Origin: Alysiella filiformis
GTDB taxonomy: Bacteria > Pseudomonadota > Gammaproteobacteria > Burkholderiales > Neisseriaceae
Reading direction: 5' to 3'
DNA: 64,000 bases
Assembly: GCF_014054525.1 (NCBI RefSeq)
Contig: NZ_CP059564.1
Location: 1,560,357 to 1,624,356, forward strand
Shown here: positions 63,436 to 64,000 of the stretch, piece by piece
How the letters are laid out: each line of letters begins with the position of its first letter
Numbering within the stretch: position 1 is the first letter of the stretch
Position numbers and translations under genes: made by a program
Notes under the pieces: model-generated
What the model was told of the DNA's origin: nothing
The model's input: the letters and a program-made list of their open reading frames with translations, nothing else
Database searches by the model: none

Positions 63436-64000
63436 TCAGGCTGCCAGATTCAGCAGCAGGTGTTTCAAATTTGCCCACGCATTGCCCGATTCTGCGCCTT
63501 TGATTTGGCGGTCAATTTGGGCGCAAGTTTGCAATGCGTCCACCAATTTTTGGGCTGAAAAACGCGCCACGGCTTTGGGGGCTAGGGTTTGTTTGTCGCC
63601 CCACAAACGCAATTCATTGCGTACGGCTGCCACGGTTTTGCCTTGTTTTAAGGCTGCCATCAGGCGCAACAGTGTGCGTATGTCTTCTGCCACCGCCCAC
63701 AAAATCAACACGGGTTCATCGCCTTCGGCTTCCAAGCCTTCTAGCAATCGCACCACGCGCTTGGCATCGCCCGACCACCACGCGGCAGACAACTGAAATG
63801 CGTCAAAACGCGCCACATTTGCCACGGCTTGTTCCACATCGTTCATGTTGAGCTGCGTTTTTGGCGGGTAGAGCAGCGACAGTTTTTCTATTTCTTGTTT
63901 GGCTGCCAACAAATTGCCTTCTACGCGCTCGGCAAACCATGCCAAGGCATCGGTTTCAATGTCCAATTTGTGTTGTTGCAAACGCTTTTTAATCCAAGTG
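63436..64000 (-). CDS. holA: DNA polymerase III delta subunit, C-terminal part
   Basis: The gene enters from beyond the right edge; ~188 C-terminal residues are visible. Delta opens the sliding clamp inside the clamp loader. WFAERVEGNLLAAKQEIEKL is the conserved end of the AAA+ lid, then DVEQAVANVARFDAFQLSAA and the C-terminal collar domain (EPVLILWAVAEDIRTLLRLM, AQTCAQIDRQIKGAESG region). The amino part with the clamp-binding segment is outside the window. Confidence 0.92.
   Translation of the reverse strand, partial: TWIKKRLQQHKLDIETDALAWFAERVEGNLLAAKQEIEKLSLLYPPKTQLNMNDVEQAVANVARFDAFQLSAAWWSGDAKRVVRLLEGLEAEGDEPVLILWAVAEDIRTLLRLMAALKQGKTVAAVRNELRLWGDKQTLAPKAVARFSAQKLVDALQTCAQIDRQIKGAESGNAWANLKHLLLNLAA

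Overview
This 64 kb window is ordinary core chromosome of a Neisseriaceae bacterium, interleaved with many short repeats. The strongest lineage clue is the DNA uptake sequence. The 12-mers AGGCAGCCTGAA and AGGCTGCCTGAA occur dozens of times, between genes as inverted pairs that act as terminators, and inside genes as in-frame peptides (SGSLK, FRQPE, IQAA). These dialects belong to the Kingella, Simonsiella and Alysiella side of the family, not to meningococcus or gonococcus (ATGCCGTCTGAA). The gene content (EttA, PrmB, HprK, FtsK with one membrane segment, Mqo, LldD, stand-alone MnmC oxidase domain) fits. The genus cannot be fixed from the window.

Layout. 1-1.2 kb: an IS630-family insertion sequence inside a longer inverted-repeat element. 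1.2-5.6 kb: homoserine dehydrogenase with two small coupled genes, an EamA-type protein, yqgE-ruvX. 5.7-9.0 kb: ettA, a small membrane protein, then a divergent accessory cassette (XRE regulator facing a zinc-ribbon micro-protein, a 52-residue membrane peptide and a DUF1232 protein). 9.1-13.9 kb: trpS, a zinc-finger protein, queH, an HMW1C-type cytoplasmic N-glycosyltransferase with no adhesin beside it, and a BON-LysM (Kbp) protein. 14.1-20.2 kb: adk, FKBP lipoprotein, prmB, cca, FAD-linked oxidase. 20.2-27.1 kb: tRNA-Ala(GGC), nitroreductase, clpX, hprK, membrane glycosyltransferase, Smr protein, and a frameshifted ung. 27.3-36.9 kb: lldD, RluA-type synthase, aroQ, mnmC, rep helicase (its leader is a small mobile repeat), an RsmB-like methyltransferase, kdsA, apt. 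37.1-46.4 kb: PBP7-type endopeptidase, a truncated LplT-like transporter, ccoS, ybaB, pdxJ-acpS, rpe, accA, recR, dcd, rdgC. 46.5-47.7 kb: an IS5-type relic carrying a second, decayed IS630-family copy. 47.7-64 kb: argH, mqo, ftsK, lysC, putP, ratA-rnfH-pth, hemW, ssb-yajR, nfsA-like nitroreductase, and the end of holA.

Most genes are housekeeping: aspartate-family biosynthesis (lysC, hom), lactate and malate oxidation into the quinone pool (LldD, Mqo), LPS Kdo synthesis (kdsA), tRNA maturation and modification (cca, queH, mnmC, pth, trpS), and DNA repair and segregation (recR, rdgC, rep, ssb, ftsK, ung). The less ordinary content is the orphan N-glycosyltransferase, the regulated cassette at 7.9-9.0 kb, and at least five families of dispersed inverted-repeat elements, one of which carries a full-length open frame that is fused in frame to the rep helicase.
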